Shown in pieces: positions 8,248-16,127 of a DNA stretch of 64,000 nucleotides. The notes below the pieces were generated by a model. That model was not told the DNA's origin. It did no database searches and was given only the letters and a program-made list of their open reading frames with translations. Source of the stretch: Owenweeksia sp. (lineage in GTDB: Bacteria; Bacteroidota; Bacteroidia; Flavobacteriales; Schleiferiaceae). Made by a program: the position numbers and the translations under genes. The DNA lies in contig JANQPD010000061.1 in NCBI GenBank assembly GCA_028285465.1, forward strand, positions 20,361-84,360, written 5' to 3'. Each line of letters starts with the position of its first letter. The stretch's first letter is position 1.

Positions 8248-8506
8248 TAAGTGCCCGGAGATATTTTTCCATACTTAACTCTGATAAGTCAAGAAAGGAA
8301 CGGGTATCCAATAAACTAACAGATTAGACAAAGAAAAGTTTCATCGAACTGTTTGAGAGAATAAAATAGCCATGCTTTGCAACACTCTGTAAGCAATGGC
8401 GCCCAATGGAGTACTACTGTTCATCATTTAAAATCTAAGCAGACATTTTGAGTGCTGCCCTTCTCTAATCTAGGCTTCCTATCCAATCCCACCTTAGGAT
8501 CTATGT

Positions 8507-8728
8507 CTATGGATCAATCTTGAATAGTTCTTCGAGCTTTACTTCCAATGCGGTGGCAATGCGGTAGAAAACGTAGGCCGAAGAGTTGATGTTCCCCATT
8601 TCGATACGGGCCATCCAGGAACTTTCCCGCTCGCACCTGCGGGCCAACTCGGCCTGATGGACCCCTTTGGATTCGCGGATCTCCCGTATGCGTTGTCCGA
8701 TCTTAACGAGCAATTCTTTTTTGTCCAT
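8507..8728 (-). CDS. Small XRE family regulator
   Basis: A 73-residue protein that is a single HTH_3 domain: IGQRIREIRESKGVHQAELARRCE for the first helices and recognition region, then SSWMARIEMGNINSSAYVFYRIATALEVKLEELF. Stand-alone regulators of this size bind short palindromes as dimers. It is the first gene inside repeat A and is divergent from the secreted transglutaminase-like gene at 9008, so it may control that operon. An inverted repeat at 8775-8802 sits 46 bases upstream of its start. Confidence 0.88.
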   Translation of the reverse strand: MDKKELLVKIGQRIREIRESKGVHQAELARRCERESSWMARIEMGNINSSAYVFYRIATALEVKLEELFKIDP

Positions 8729-8774
8729 TGGCCCCTTCTGTTCCGAAAAGGCAATTTGGATACTTCATATAAAA

Positions 8775-8802
8775 AAAATGCTACCGGATACGATAGCATT
8801 TT
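8775..8802. promoter_or_regulatory. Inverted repeat upstream of the XRE gene
   Basis: AAAATGCTA (8775-8783) and TAGCATTTT (8794-8802) are perfect arms around a 10-base spacer; flanking A/T bases extend the symmetry. It lies in the 279-base divergent region between the XRE gene and the secreted protein gene at 9008 and is a plausible operator. A weaker symmetric site, GAGCA-CA-TGCTC, lies at 8855-8866. The rest of the divergent region shows no coding sequence. Confidence 0.4.
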
Positions 8803-9007
8803 ATATATTCGCATGAGAGGATATCTGGTAAGAACCACATAGGCACTAGAATTTGAGCACATGCTCCCTTTAATTGTAAAGAGCATATGTATGTGAAACA
8901 CTGGATAGTTCCATAGCAAACACTAAAAGATCGTTTTCTTTCAGCCTACATATACCGGAGTCCTCTATTTTGTATATTAGACAGTGAACATTTGAAAACA
9001 ATTAGCC

Positions 9008-10312
9008 ATGAAACCGACCTTTACCGGGCTAATGCTTGTATTTTTTGGATTTGCGGTGTGTGCTCAGAATCCCCATATACAGGGTCTTCCGGGACGGCCT
9101 GACCCGGCCCGTTATTTTCAGCCGCAAATTGGGGTGCCGCAGATCAATATGCCAGCACCGCCTTCGTCTTTTGGCATGAAACCCGCATGGTCGCCCAATC
9201 CTGTTGTACCCAACCCGACCCCCGAGAGCATTATGAGAGAGCAACGGGCGCAGCAACAGGCGCAGGCGCGGATGTACGCAGGAAATAGCGCCCGCAATTA
9301 CGACATGCCCCCCTGTGTTCCCGCACAGGACATCCGCCCTTATTACGAGGCTTTTACAGAAATTAAGGCCATGCTGGACGGCACGCAGCCTAAAGATTTA
9401 GGCCGCGCGGTTTTCTTATCGGAGAACGCCTATCTTAAAAATCTGGATTATGAGGCGTTCAATCAGGGCTTGGAGAATATTGTATTCTCGCTGCTGGATC
9501 AGATCAAAAAAGAGGGGAACAGCATTGAAGACAATACCGCCAAGATCATGATGCTGCATCGGTTTTTTACCGATACCATGCGTATTTATAATCGCCAAAG
9601 CGGGAAATATGAAACACATTACCCCAAGCATTATGATTTTGAAGACCCACGTGGAGATGTGGATATCACCAAGCAGTTTGTTACCAAGCTGATCCGGGAA
9701 GAAAGCGGGCAATGCCATTCCATGCCTTTCCTGTTTTTGATCCTCGCACAAAAAATGAAGGTGGAAGCCTATCTCTCAACCGCACCGAGCCATAATTATA
9801 TCCGCTTCAGACATCAACGGAAATGGTATAACCTTGAACTCACCAATGGACACCTTACCTCGCATTCATATGTCATTGGCTCGGGCAAGGTCAAAGTAGA
9901 AGCCATACAGACCCGTCTGTTCATGGATACGATTACGATCGAGAAAAGCATTGCTCATGCACTCACCGATTTGGCGTCTTATTACCACGAAGAATTTTGC
10001 TATGATGCCTTTTACAGGGATGTTGTCCATATCGCCCTTGACTATGAACCCATGAATGCATCGGGTCTGGCGGCTTTAAGCAATTACTATACGGCATGGT
10101 TTGAACACGCGAAAAAAGTTGCGGGCAATCCCCCTTATGCATATCTGGACCGTTTTCCGCAGCTTAGAGAGATCTTTGGGGCATGCAATGCCTTACACCA
10201 CCATTTGAATGAGATCGGCTATCAGGAAATGAGCGATGAAGAATATGAGCAGTGGCGGCAAGATGTGAATAGAGACTGGCACCGAAAAACGTTAAAAGAA
10301 TTAAAGCCGTAA
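9008..10312 (+). CDS. Secreted transglutaminase-like protein (first of pair)
   Basis: A 434-residue exported protein with a Sec signal (cut after about VCAQ, residue 20), a Pro/Gln-rich linker (about 25-100) and a globular domain. That domain carries SGQCHSMPFLF (Cys236), APSHNYIRF (His262) and NLELTNG (Asn280), an order and spacing that fit the Cys-His-Asp/Asn triad of the transglutaminase/papain-like superfamily. The C-terminal 130 residues are helical and TPR-like in feel. Which reaction it catalyses is unknown. The next gene encodes a shorter paralogue with the same motifs, and both precede the RHS gene with 2-base gaps, so the three are translated as one unit. Confidence 0.7.
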   Translation: MKPTFTGLMLVFFGFAVCAQNPHIQGLPGRPDPARYFQPQIGVPQINMPAPPSSFGMKPAWSPNPVVPNPTPESIMREQRAQQQAQARMYAGNSARNYDMPPCVPAQDIRPYYEAFTEIKAMLDGTQPKDLGRAVFLSENAYLKNLDYEAFNQGLENIVFSLLDQIKKEGNSIEDNTAKIMMLHRFFTDTMRIYNRQSGKYETHYPKHYDFEDPRGDVDITKQFVTKLIREESGQCHSMPFLFLILAQKMKVEAYLSTAPSHNYIRFRHQRKWYNLELTNGHLTSHSYVIGSGKVKVEAIQTRLFMDTITIEKSIAHALTDLASYYHEEFCYDAFYRDVVHIALDYEPMNASGLAALSNYYTAWFEHAKKVAGNPPYAYLDRFPQLREIFGACNALHHHLNEIGYQEMSDEEYEQWRQDVNRDWHRKTLKELKP

Positions 10313-10314
10313 GC

Positions 10315-11391
10315 GTGAAGCCCTTATTGATCTGCATAATATTGGTTTTCTGCGGTTCTGTGCTTCAGGCGCAGGAACACCCTTATATGGTCGCTTATAA
10401 ACAGCTTGATAGTATGCTGAACGGCAAGGCACCCATAAACTTCAAAAAGGCCGTGATAAGCGTAGAGAATGCCTATTATGACGGCAGGCTGCCCGTAGAG
10501 ATGATGGAGCGTGAAATAAAGCGGCTGGCGGCCCTGGCCTTAGGCTATAAACAGGCCAACGCTATAGCCTATGAGGGGCGTGACCGTGAGCGCTTTGCCA
10601 CATACGGGTCGGTCTTTAAAGTGATGAGCGATACGGTTAAGGTGGTCTTTGCACCGGGCGATACGCTCAACCATTTGCCCTTCACATATGACTTTGAAGA
10701 TATAGCCGGGCGCCATGACTGGTCAAAGATGTTTGTTTCAAAGCTGCTGCGTACCGGAACAGGAAACTGCCATTCCCTGCCGTATTTGTATAAAATGGTG
10801 GTAGAAGAACTAGGCGAAAACACGCATCTGGCACTCGCCCCTAAGCATGTGTACATCAAACACCGCTCGGATATGTTGGGTATGTACAATACGGAACTCA
10901 CCAGTGGCACCTTCCCGATTGATGCATGGCTGATGGCTTCGGGCTATATCCATCTGGAGGCCATTCAAAACGGCCTGTACATGGAAGCCTTAAGCGACAA
11001 ACAATCCATTGCCCTGTGTCTGGTAGATCTGGCGCAAGGCTATGAGCATAAATACGGTATGGATGATGTGCGGTTTATTTTGCTATGCGTGGAAGCCGCC
11101 CTTGCGCACTACCCCAACTACCCTAATGCACTTTTGCTTCAATCAGAAGCCTTAAAAGCCGTGTTAGATCAACTGGCACAACAGCGGCAGGCGGCGCAAA
11201 CACAGGCCGAAAAAGACAGCTTACAAGCCCGTCATCAAAAGGTACTCGACCATTACACCGGGTTGATTAAACACATACACACATTGGGATACCGCCACAT
11301 GCCCGAAGAGATGTATTTGCAGTGGCTGGCCTCCATCAAAGAGCAACGCAAATATCAAAATCCACAACTAAACACCCTTAAAACCTACTGA
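10315..11391 (+). CDS. Secreted transglutaminase-like protein (second of pair)
   Basis: A 358-residue exported paralogue of the preceding product. It has a signal peptide (cut after about VLQAQ), no Pro-rich linker, and the same core: YDFEDIAGRHDWSKMFVSKLL, GTGNCHSLPYLY (Cys152), APKHVYIKH (His178) and NTELTSG. The third position is Glu/Thr instead of Asn, so activity is less certain. The C-terminal third has a charged helical stretch (about 270-305). It starts with GTG two bases after the upstream stop and ends two bases before the GTG of the RHS gene, implying translational coupling. Confidence 0.7.
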   Translation: MKPLLICIILVFCGSVLQAQEHPYMVAYKQLDSMLNGKAPINFKKAVISVENAYYDGRLPVEMMEREIKRLAALALGYKQANAIAYEGRDRERFATYGSVFKVMSDTVKVVFAPGDTLNHLPFTYDFEDIAGRHDWSKMFVSKLLRTGTGNCHSLPYLYKMVVEELGENTHLALAPKHVYIKHRSDMLGMYNTELTSGTFPIDAWLMASGYIHLEAIQNGLYMEALSDKQSIALCLVDLAQGYEHKYGMDDVRFILLCVEAALAHYPNYPNALLLQSEALKAVLDQLAQQRQAAQTQAEKDSLQARHQKVLDHYTGLIKHIHTLGYRHMPEEMYLQWLASIKEQRKYQNPQLNTLKTY

Positions 11392-11393
11392 TC

Positions 11394-12404
11394 GTGAAAA
11401 AACTAACCGTCCTTTTTTTACTCTGCGGCCTTTGGGCGTCTGCCCAAACCAACCCCTATAAAGGCATGGGGGAAAAGGCCGAAAAGCTTGGCAGCAATAT
11501 ATTGACGCTGAGCAAGGGGCAATTCAATGAATTCTTCGATAACGACACCATTGTCCAGATCGGCTCCGCCCTTTACAACGTGTTGACAGAAGAAGTCGTG
11601 GGCTTCGTAGAATACAAAACCCAAAATGACAATGACGAAGAAAGCCCCAACACCCACAGGCCGGATATTGTCAGCATGTGGCTTAGCGTTGACCCCTTGG
11701 CGCACTTGTTCCCCCATTTAACCCCGTACAATTTTGTTGAAAACAATCCCATAAACTTAATAGACCCCACAGGGATGGCGCCATGGAAGCCTGGGGTAGA
11801 TGGAAACGGCAATACCACATATATCGCTGAAAAAGGAGATAGTCCTAAAACTTTAGCAGATCAGTACGGTCTTACTCAAAACCAAGCAGAGCAGATTACT
11901 GGGACAACAGGCTCAACGCCAATAGCCGAAGGAACGAAAATATCAGGACAAAAAGTTAAGAGTACAACGGGAAGTGATATCCTTTCTCTTGATTTGAATT
12001 CAGAAATGGCCACTGACCAAAGAACCATAGATCAGGCAGTTTTTGCTATGGATCATTCAAGAGCAAAAGGTGATATTGGATTTTATTCAACAGACTACTT
12101 TGGTAACGCAAAATATAAAAACGTAATAAATGCTAGTGGTTCCTTAATAGTTGACGGAGAGTCTATCCCTTTAGAATTACAACTACCAGTATATAGGCCA
12201 TCTACCTTTGATGGCTCCAGCCGTTCTACATTCTTGGGTAACTCCCCTTACACCATAAAACAAACTTCTGGGAATAGGTTTAAACAAACCGACTTGTTGA
12301 TGTTTGACTTATTCCATCCTGACACAAAAAATAGGATGGGAGGCTACAGAATTTTAGCACCTAGGGGTAAATCAGATAAGTTGTACGACAGGTTAAGCAG
12401 ATAA
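11394..12404 (+). CDS. Short secreted RHS-core/LysM protein with variable C-terminus, candidate toxin
   Basis: A 336-residue protein: signal peptide (cut after about ASAQ), a Bacteroidota-type module LSKGQFNEFFDNDTIVQIGSAL (about 39-60), an RHS repeat-associated core (SMWLSVDPLA ... PYNFVENNPINLIDPTG, about 94-127), a LysM-like segment (TTYIAEKGDSPKTLADQYGL, about 141-160) and a C-terminal domain (about 190-336) that I do not recognise. The DNA becomes clearly AT-richer from about 11,830, just after the RHS core, the usual sign of an exchanged toxin tip. True RHS proteins are several times longer; this is only the junction plus tip. A small secreted protein follows, as expected of an immunity partner. 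Toxin activity is inferred from architecture only. Confidence 0.72.
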   Translation: MKKLTVLFLLCGLWASAQTNPYKGMGEKAEKLGSNILTLSKGQFNEFFDNDTIVQIGSALYNVLTEEVVGFVEYKTQNDNDEESPNTHRPDIVSMWLSVDPLAHLFPHLTPYNFVENNPINLIDPTGMAPWKPGVDGNGNTTYIAEKGDSPKTLADQYGLTQNQAEQITGTTGSTPIAEGTKISGQKVKSTTGSDILSLDLNSEMATDQRTIDQAVFAMDHSRAKGDIGFYSTDYFGNAKYKNVINASGSLIVDGESIPLELQLPVYRPSTFDGSSRSTFLGNSPYTIKQTSGNRFKQTDLLMFDLFHPDTKNRMGGYRILAPRGKSDKLYDRLSR

Positions 12405-12425
12405 ACAAATTAGATTTAATAATAC

Positions 12426-13007
12426 ATGTTCCTCAAAAAAGCATACATAAAACTTATATGGCTTGCACTTATAGGTTTGTTTTTAAATAATTGTCACGCA
12501 CAGACAGATATACGTTCGTCTATCCGTCAATGTGTTAAAGATAAAACAGATAAGCATTTTCAAGATCTCTACAGTGAATCTACTTTAGATGTTTATCTAA
12601 TGGTAGACTCCATAGAAAGTAGTCTTCGGTCCGCTGATATTCTGAAAGACCTTAGTAAAAAAGAATATCTAAGGTTAGTTGAAGGCGTGAAGAAATCAGA
12701 CAGTGCCCTTATTGAGAACAATACCATAAAAGAGTTTAGCACTATCTCTGGCCTTGTGGTGAGTGATATAGTTTCGTTTTGCCCTTATAAAACAGTAGTA
12801 GAGCAAGAAAATGAGATAGAGTCTTCTCTAGTAAATCAATTTAGGTTAAGTCAAAGGCTTTTGGCCACAGGTTATGAGTTCTCTTTGATAAAAGAGTATA
12901 TCGTTGATATCGCTTCTAAAGACTTTGAAGCGGTTGAATATAGGACACCAATAATGATTATGTTATTATTTCATCTGGAAAACAAAATTCTTGAACGCAC
13001 CCGATGA
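12426..13007 (+). CDS. Exported protein, candidate immunity partner of the RHS protein
   Basis: A 193-residue protein with a signal sequence (hydrophobic LIWLALIGLFLNNCHAQ). CHAQ could be either a lipobox (Cys23) or a Sec cleavage site. The mature part is helical and acidic and has no motif I recognise. It lies 21 bases after the RHS gene and shares its AT-rich composition and codon use, which differ from the genes on both sides. By position and composition it is the likely immunity protein; if so, its export would mean that the toxin acts in or enters through the periplasm. Confidence 0.55.
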   Translation: MFLKKAYIKLIWLALIGLFLNNCHAQTDIRSSIRQCVKDKTDKHFQDLYSESTLDVYLMVDSIESSLRSADILKDLSKKEYLRLVEGVKKSDSALIENNTIKEFSTISGLVVSDIVSFCPYKTVVEQENEIESSLVNQFRLSQRLLATGYEFSLIKEYIVDIASKDFEAVEYRTPIMIMLLFHLENKILERTR

Positions 13008-13037
13008 CAATGGATGCGTTTGGAGCCCTCTTCTTCA

Positions 13038-13087
13038 GGTTAGGGCAGGAAAGGAGCAGGGGCTTTTGGGTTTGCCCAAGGCCCCTG
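13038..13087. repeat. 50-bp island-flanking repeat, copy B
   Basis: Direct repeat of 8184-8233 with three mismatches. The hairpin arms CAGGGGC/GCCCCTG are retained, but no T-run follows directly, unlike copy A. It begins 30 bases after the candidate immunity gene. Confidence 0.8.
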
Positions 13088-13121
13088 TACTCTCCCGGCC
13101 TGTAAGGGCTTGGTTTTTTTT
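13076..13121 (+). terminator. Probable terminator overlapping repeat B
   Basis: CCAAGGCCC (13076 on) can pair, with one bulge, with GGGCTTGG (13106-13113), which is followed by eight T. The left arm overlaps the right arm of the repeat B hairpin, so the two structures exclude each other. It would end the RHS/immunity transcript. Confidence 0.5.
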
Positions 13122-13336
13122 GATACTAAATGCTCCTTCAAACAAGGGTTTATTGACCGATAATCCTTTCCACTCCGGGTTCAAAATGGGATAAGTCTGT
13201 GATTATCGGAGAAACCCCCGGTTCCTTCGGAGAGCCTTTTAATGCGACCGGGCTTGTACATAGCTGCTTCCCGGAAGAAGTCGTTGCCCGTTTTAAAATC
13301 ACACAAAGCAATGCTAGTTTTACGGAGCCCTATCTC

Positions 13337-14134
13337 TTGTTAAAGAGCAAAAGAAGAAGTCATTTGATAAAACAATTCCCTGGCAAACCGGAAAACACTG
13401 CGGCCTGGATGCGAACCATTTTAGCCGGCCTAACTTTGTTTTATGTGCTTTATGTATTCAAGGGGTATAACATCCAGCAGGGGGTTTCGTACTCCGGTCA
13501 TACCCTCTTAACCCGTTGCGTGCTGTTTGGCCTGGCAAATGCGCTGGTATTTTACTTGTTTGAGTTTCACCTGCTGAGGGCATATCCCGTTACAACTGCG
13601 CCAGGAAAACTGGCCTGGAGGCTGGCAGAGTTGCTGGCAGGAGGTAGCATAACTTTTCTCCTATTCAACTATTTCTGGTCCTGGTCCGAATGGTTTTGGC
13701 CGGCCTATACCCGCTTAATGGCCGAATACCTGCTGGTTATGGTCATTCCCACCTTCATCGTTTCGGGATATACGTTTTTAAGGACAAAAAAAAGCCGTAC
13801 TCAAGCCTCTTCCTTAAAGTTTGTTTCCGAAAACGGGAAGGACATCCTGCACATTTCTCCAAAAGATTTTTTATTCGTTAAGGCAGCAGGCAACTATGTA
13901 GAGGTACACTTTCTTAGCGGTGAAGTCCCGCAAATGAGGCTCATCCGCAACAGCCTCAAAAAAATAGAAGACACGTACCGGGGCCATCAACACTTTGTGC
14001 GGTGCCACCGGAGCTACATTGTGAACCCCGCCAAAATCGATAAAATATACAAACGCAAGGGAAAAGCAGCGCTCTTAATCGCCCGGATAACCATCCCGCT
14101 TGCCGCTGCCTATGAAACGCATTTCCTACCCTAA
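13337..14134 (+). CDS. Membrane-bound LytTR family transcriptional regulator
   Basis: A regulator with four hydrophobic helices (about the first 140 residues from this start) and a C-terminal LytTR DNA-binding domain: ILHISPKDFLFVKAAGNYVEVHF, then FVRCHRSYIVNPAKI, both hallmark segments. LytTR proteins with a membrane domain and no response-regulator receiver are common in Bacteroidota and presumably sense an envelope signal. The start is uncertain. An in-frame GTG at 13199 would add 46 residues of unlikely composition; the TTG at 13337 gives a basic N-terminus (LKSKRRSHLIKQF) as in relatives. It precedes a beta-lactamase-like gene, with about 105 bases between stop and start. Confidence 0.82.
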   Translation: MLKSKRRSHLIKQFPGKPENTAAWMRTILAGLTLFYVLYVFKGYNIQQGVSYSGHTLLTRCVLFGLANALVFYLFEFHLLRAYPVTTAPGKLAWRLAELLAGGSITFLLFNYFWSWSEWFWPAYTRLMAEYLLVMVIPTFIVSGYTFLRTKKSRTQASSLKFVSENGKDILHISPKDFLFVKAAGNYVEVHFLSGEVPQMRLIRNSLKKIEDTYRGHQHFVRCHRSYIVNPAKIDKIYKRKGKAALLIARITIPLAAAYETHFLP

Positions 14135-14239
14135 GTGCAAAACGCATTTCATCCCTTATTTGGCTTTTTCGTACCAAAACAGGCCCAATGGCCCATGGGT
14201 ACACCTTTTCTTAAGATTTTTGGCGCCTTATTGTACAGA

Positions 14240-15391
14240 ATGAAACGAATTGCTTGGCTCATCCTTTGTTGCCCGGTCTTTTTCCATTTCAGTTGCAAAA
14301 GGCCGGAACCCGTACAGGTTAAAACAGCCTTTTATGCGATCGACTCCTTGTTGAAGGCGGAAAATGAGGCCGGTCGGTTTAGCGGAAGTGTAGTGATCGG
14401 AACGGCAGACACGCTATTGTATGCGCGCAATACCGGTCTGGCTTCCAGGGTGTGGAACGCTCCTGTGAACGACACCACCCGCTTCGACATTGCTTCGGTA
14501 AACAAATCTTTTATTGCCCTGCTCACCCTGCAAGCCGTGGAGGAAGGGCGTCTTAACATACACGACCGGTTAGCGGACTTATTGAAGCACATGGATTATT
14601 CCGGGTACTTTGATGATGAGATCACCCTACACCACTTGTTGACCCATACCTCGGGGCTGCCGGATTACAGGGGCGTTTCGGATACGCTGGCGTCCAATGG
14701 ATTTCTTCGTTTTAAACGCCTGCAGTTCAGCAACGGGGCCTATGTCGATTTCATCAGTCAGCTAAAACCCGTGGGGAAGCCCGGGGAAAAGTTCTATTAC
14801 AGCAACTTTGCATATCACCTGCTTTGCATCCTGCTGGAAGAGGTATACCAGGCCCCTTTTAGCAGTATCCTCAACGCCAAAATAACAAAGCCCCTCGGGC
14901 TTAGGCATACGTTTTCTACCACAAGCAACCGGGAAGTATTCCAAAACGTGGCTGAGGGCTACAATTATCTGCCTGGTACTAATAAATGGATCAGGAACGA
15001 CTTCATTGACCTGACCCTGGGCAGGCGTATTTTTTCATCCGCGCGCGACTTATTTAAGTGGGGGCAGGCCATGAGCAATACTTCGCTCCTTAGCACTGCA
15101 TCAATGGACCTTATGCATACAAACCACCTCCGGCTTCTTTCCGATAGCGTTTCCTATGGCTACGGATGGGTGGTATTTGGACCGGAAGAGCACTTTCACA
15201 TGGGTGACCTGGGGATCAAGGCACCCTACATCATACATGGAGGGGAAACGGGCGGCTATAAAGCCATGCTGGTAAATGTAGATTCCGGAAGGCTGATCGT
15301 CAGCTTACTCGCCAATACGGGTTCGCGTACAGAGGAAATGACACTGACCCATAAAATCATCGCTAATCTGATCGACAATGAAAACACCTGA
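14240..15391 (+). CDS. Class C beta-lactamase/DD-peptidase-like serine hydrolase, lipoprotein
   Basis: A 383-residue envelope protein of the beta-lactamase/PBP-like (Pfam Beta-lactamase) family. It starts with a lipoprotein signal ending in FHFSC. Active-site motifs are present: SVNK (SxxK, in FDIASVNKSF), YSN (YxN, in FYYSNFAYHLL) and HGGETGG near the C-terminus in the KTG position. The HTSGLPD segment is also typical. Such proteins are usually esterases or peptidases, not resistance enzymes. The start is chosen at 14240 to expose the signal; the ORF is open upstream to 14135. The next gene overlaps its 3' end by 14 bases. Confidence 0.88.
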   Translation: MKRIAWLILCCPVFFHFSCKRPEPVQVKTAFYAIDSLLKAENEAGRFSGSVVIGTADTLLYARNTGLASRVWNAPVNDTTRFDIASVNKSFIALLTLQAVEEGRLNIHDRLADLLKHMDYSGYFDDEITLHHLLTHTSGLPDYRGVSDTLASNGFLRFKRLQFSNGAYVDFISQLKPVGKPGEKFYYSNFAYHLLCILLEEVYQAPFSSILNAKITKPLGLRHTFSTTSNREVFQNVAEGYNYLPGTNKWIRNDFIDLTLGRRIFSSARDLFKWGQAMSNTSLLSTASMDLMHTNHLRLLSDSVSYGYGWVVFGPEEHFHMGDLGIKAPYIIHGGETGGYKAMLVNVDSGRLIVSLLANTGSRTEEMTLTHKIIANLIDNENT

Positions 15392-16106
15392 ACGCTTATG
15401 CGCAGCGCTCGTGCTGTTTATGACGTTTTACTCTTCGCCGGGAGCAAAGGCCCAATCTATAACCGGGCTGTGGGAAGTAAAACAAGTAACCGTAGATAAA
15501 GATACCCTGACCCCGGTAGCCAAGTGGATGCAGATAGATGGAGAAGGTTCGTATACCTCGGGCAACGGCTGGCTGCAAAATGGGGAAGGAAGCTGGACAT
15601 TTGATCGAAGATCAAGTGCCCTCAGCATGAAGGAAACCCGGGGCTTGCTGGACCCTTTTGGCCCTTTCAAAGTGACCTTTGCAGGAGATAGCGAAATGCG
15701 CTGGGAAAGGGTGGAAGAGGGGGCCAGGGTGCTTGTGCATCTGCAGCGGGTAGAAAAGCTACCCAGGTCTATCGCGGATGAGGTGCAGGGGCTTTGGGAC
15801 CTTAAAGAGGTGACCCTTGGGGACAGCTCCCTACTCGACTCTCTTGACCCGGGCAACCGCCATTACCTTTTTATACGCTGGGACCGGGTGTACGTGGAAA
15901 GAACGGCATCCGGCAAAAGGGCAACGGGCTACTGGCATATGCATGGGCACAGGCCAGAACTGACTTTATTGAGCCATTTGCACGGCCGCCCGCCCGAAAG
16001 CTGGCGCGTTTCGGTAAGCGGGAATGAACTGAAAATGACCGGTGTTTCGGAAACCAACCGGCATATAGTGCGTACCTATCTGCGCCTACGTGCGTTCCCT
16101 GATTGA
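15378..16106 (+). CDS. Secreted protein with two lipocalin-like repeats
   Basis: A 242-residue exported protein with a signal peptide ending near GAKAQ. The mature protein has two similar halves: ITGLWEVKQVTV (about 29-40) and VQGLWDLKEVTL (about 137-148), each followed by a W-x-F/G-Y strand pattern. GLW-EV at the N-terminus of a small beta-barrel is typical of lipocalin-like domains, so two eight-stranded barrels are possible. Function is unknown. It overlaps the upstream serine hydrolase gene by 14 bases and is probably co-transcribed; its 3' end converges on the beta-helix gene. Confidence 0.65.
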   Translation: MKTPERLCAALVLFMTFYSSPGAKAQSITGLWEVKQVTVDKDTLTPVAKWMQIDGEGSYTSGNGWLQNGEGSWTFDRRSSALSMKETRGLLDPFGPFKVTFAGDSEMRWERVEEGARVLVHLQRVEKLPRSIADEVQGLWDLKEVTLGDSSLLDSLDPGNRHYLFIRWDRVYVERTASGKRATGYWHMHGHRPELTLLSHLHGRPPESWRVSVSGNELKMTGVSETNRHIVRTYLRLRAFPD

Positions 16107-16127
16107 CTTTCGTTATACCTGGCAGGT

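Larger units (their letters stand above)
8112..8506. other. Non-coding stretch with one hairpin repeat
   Basis: No ORF with coding character is seen on either strand. The only recognisable content is repeat copy A and its terminator at 8184-8247; the remaining 250 bases up to the XRE gene are AT-rich and without obvious structure. Confidence 0.6.

Noticed and set aside
8184..13087. The RHS island as an insertion sequence or transposon
   Set aside because: No transposase, integrase or terminal inverted repeats are present; the flanking repeats are direct and hairpin-forming.
12991..13194. A 67-codon ORF after the candidate immunity gene
   Set aside because: It runs through repeat copy B and a T-run terminator, and its product has no coding character.
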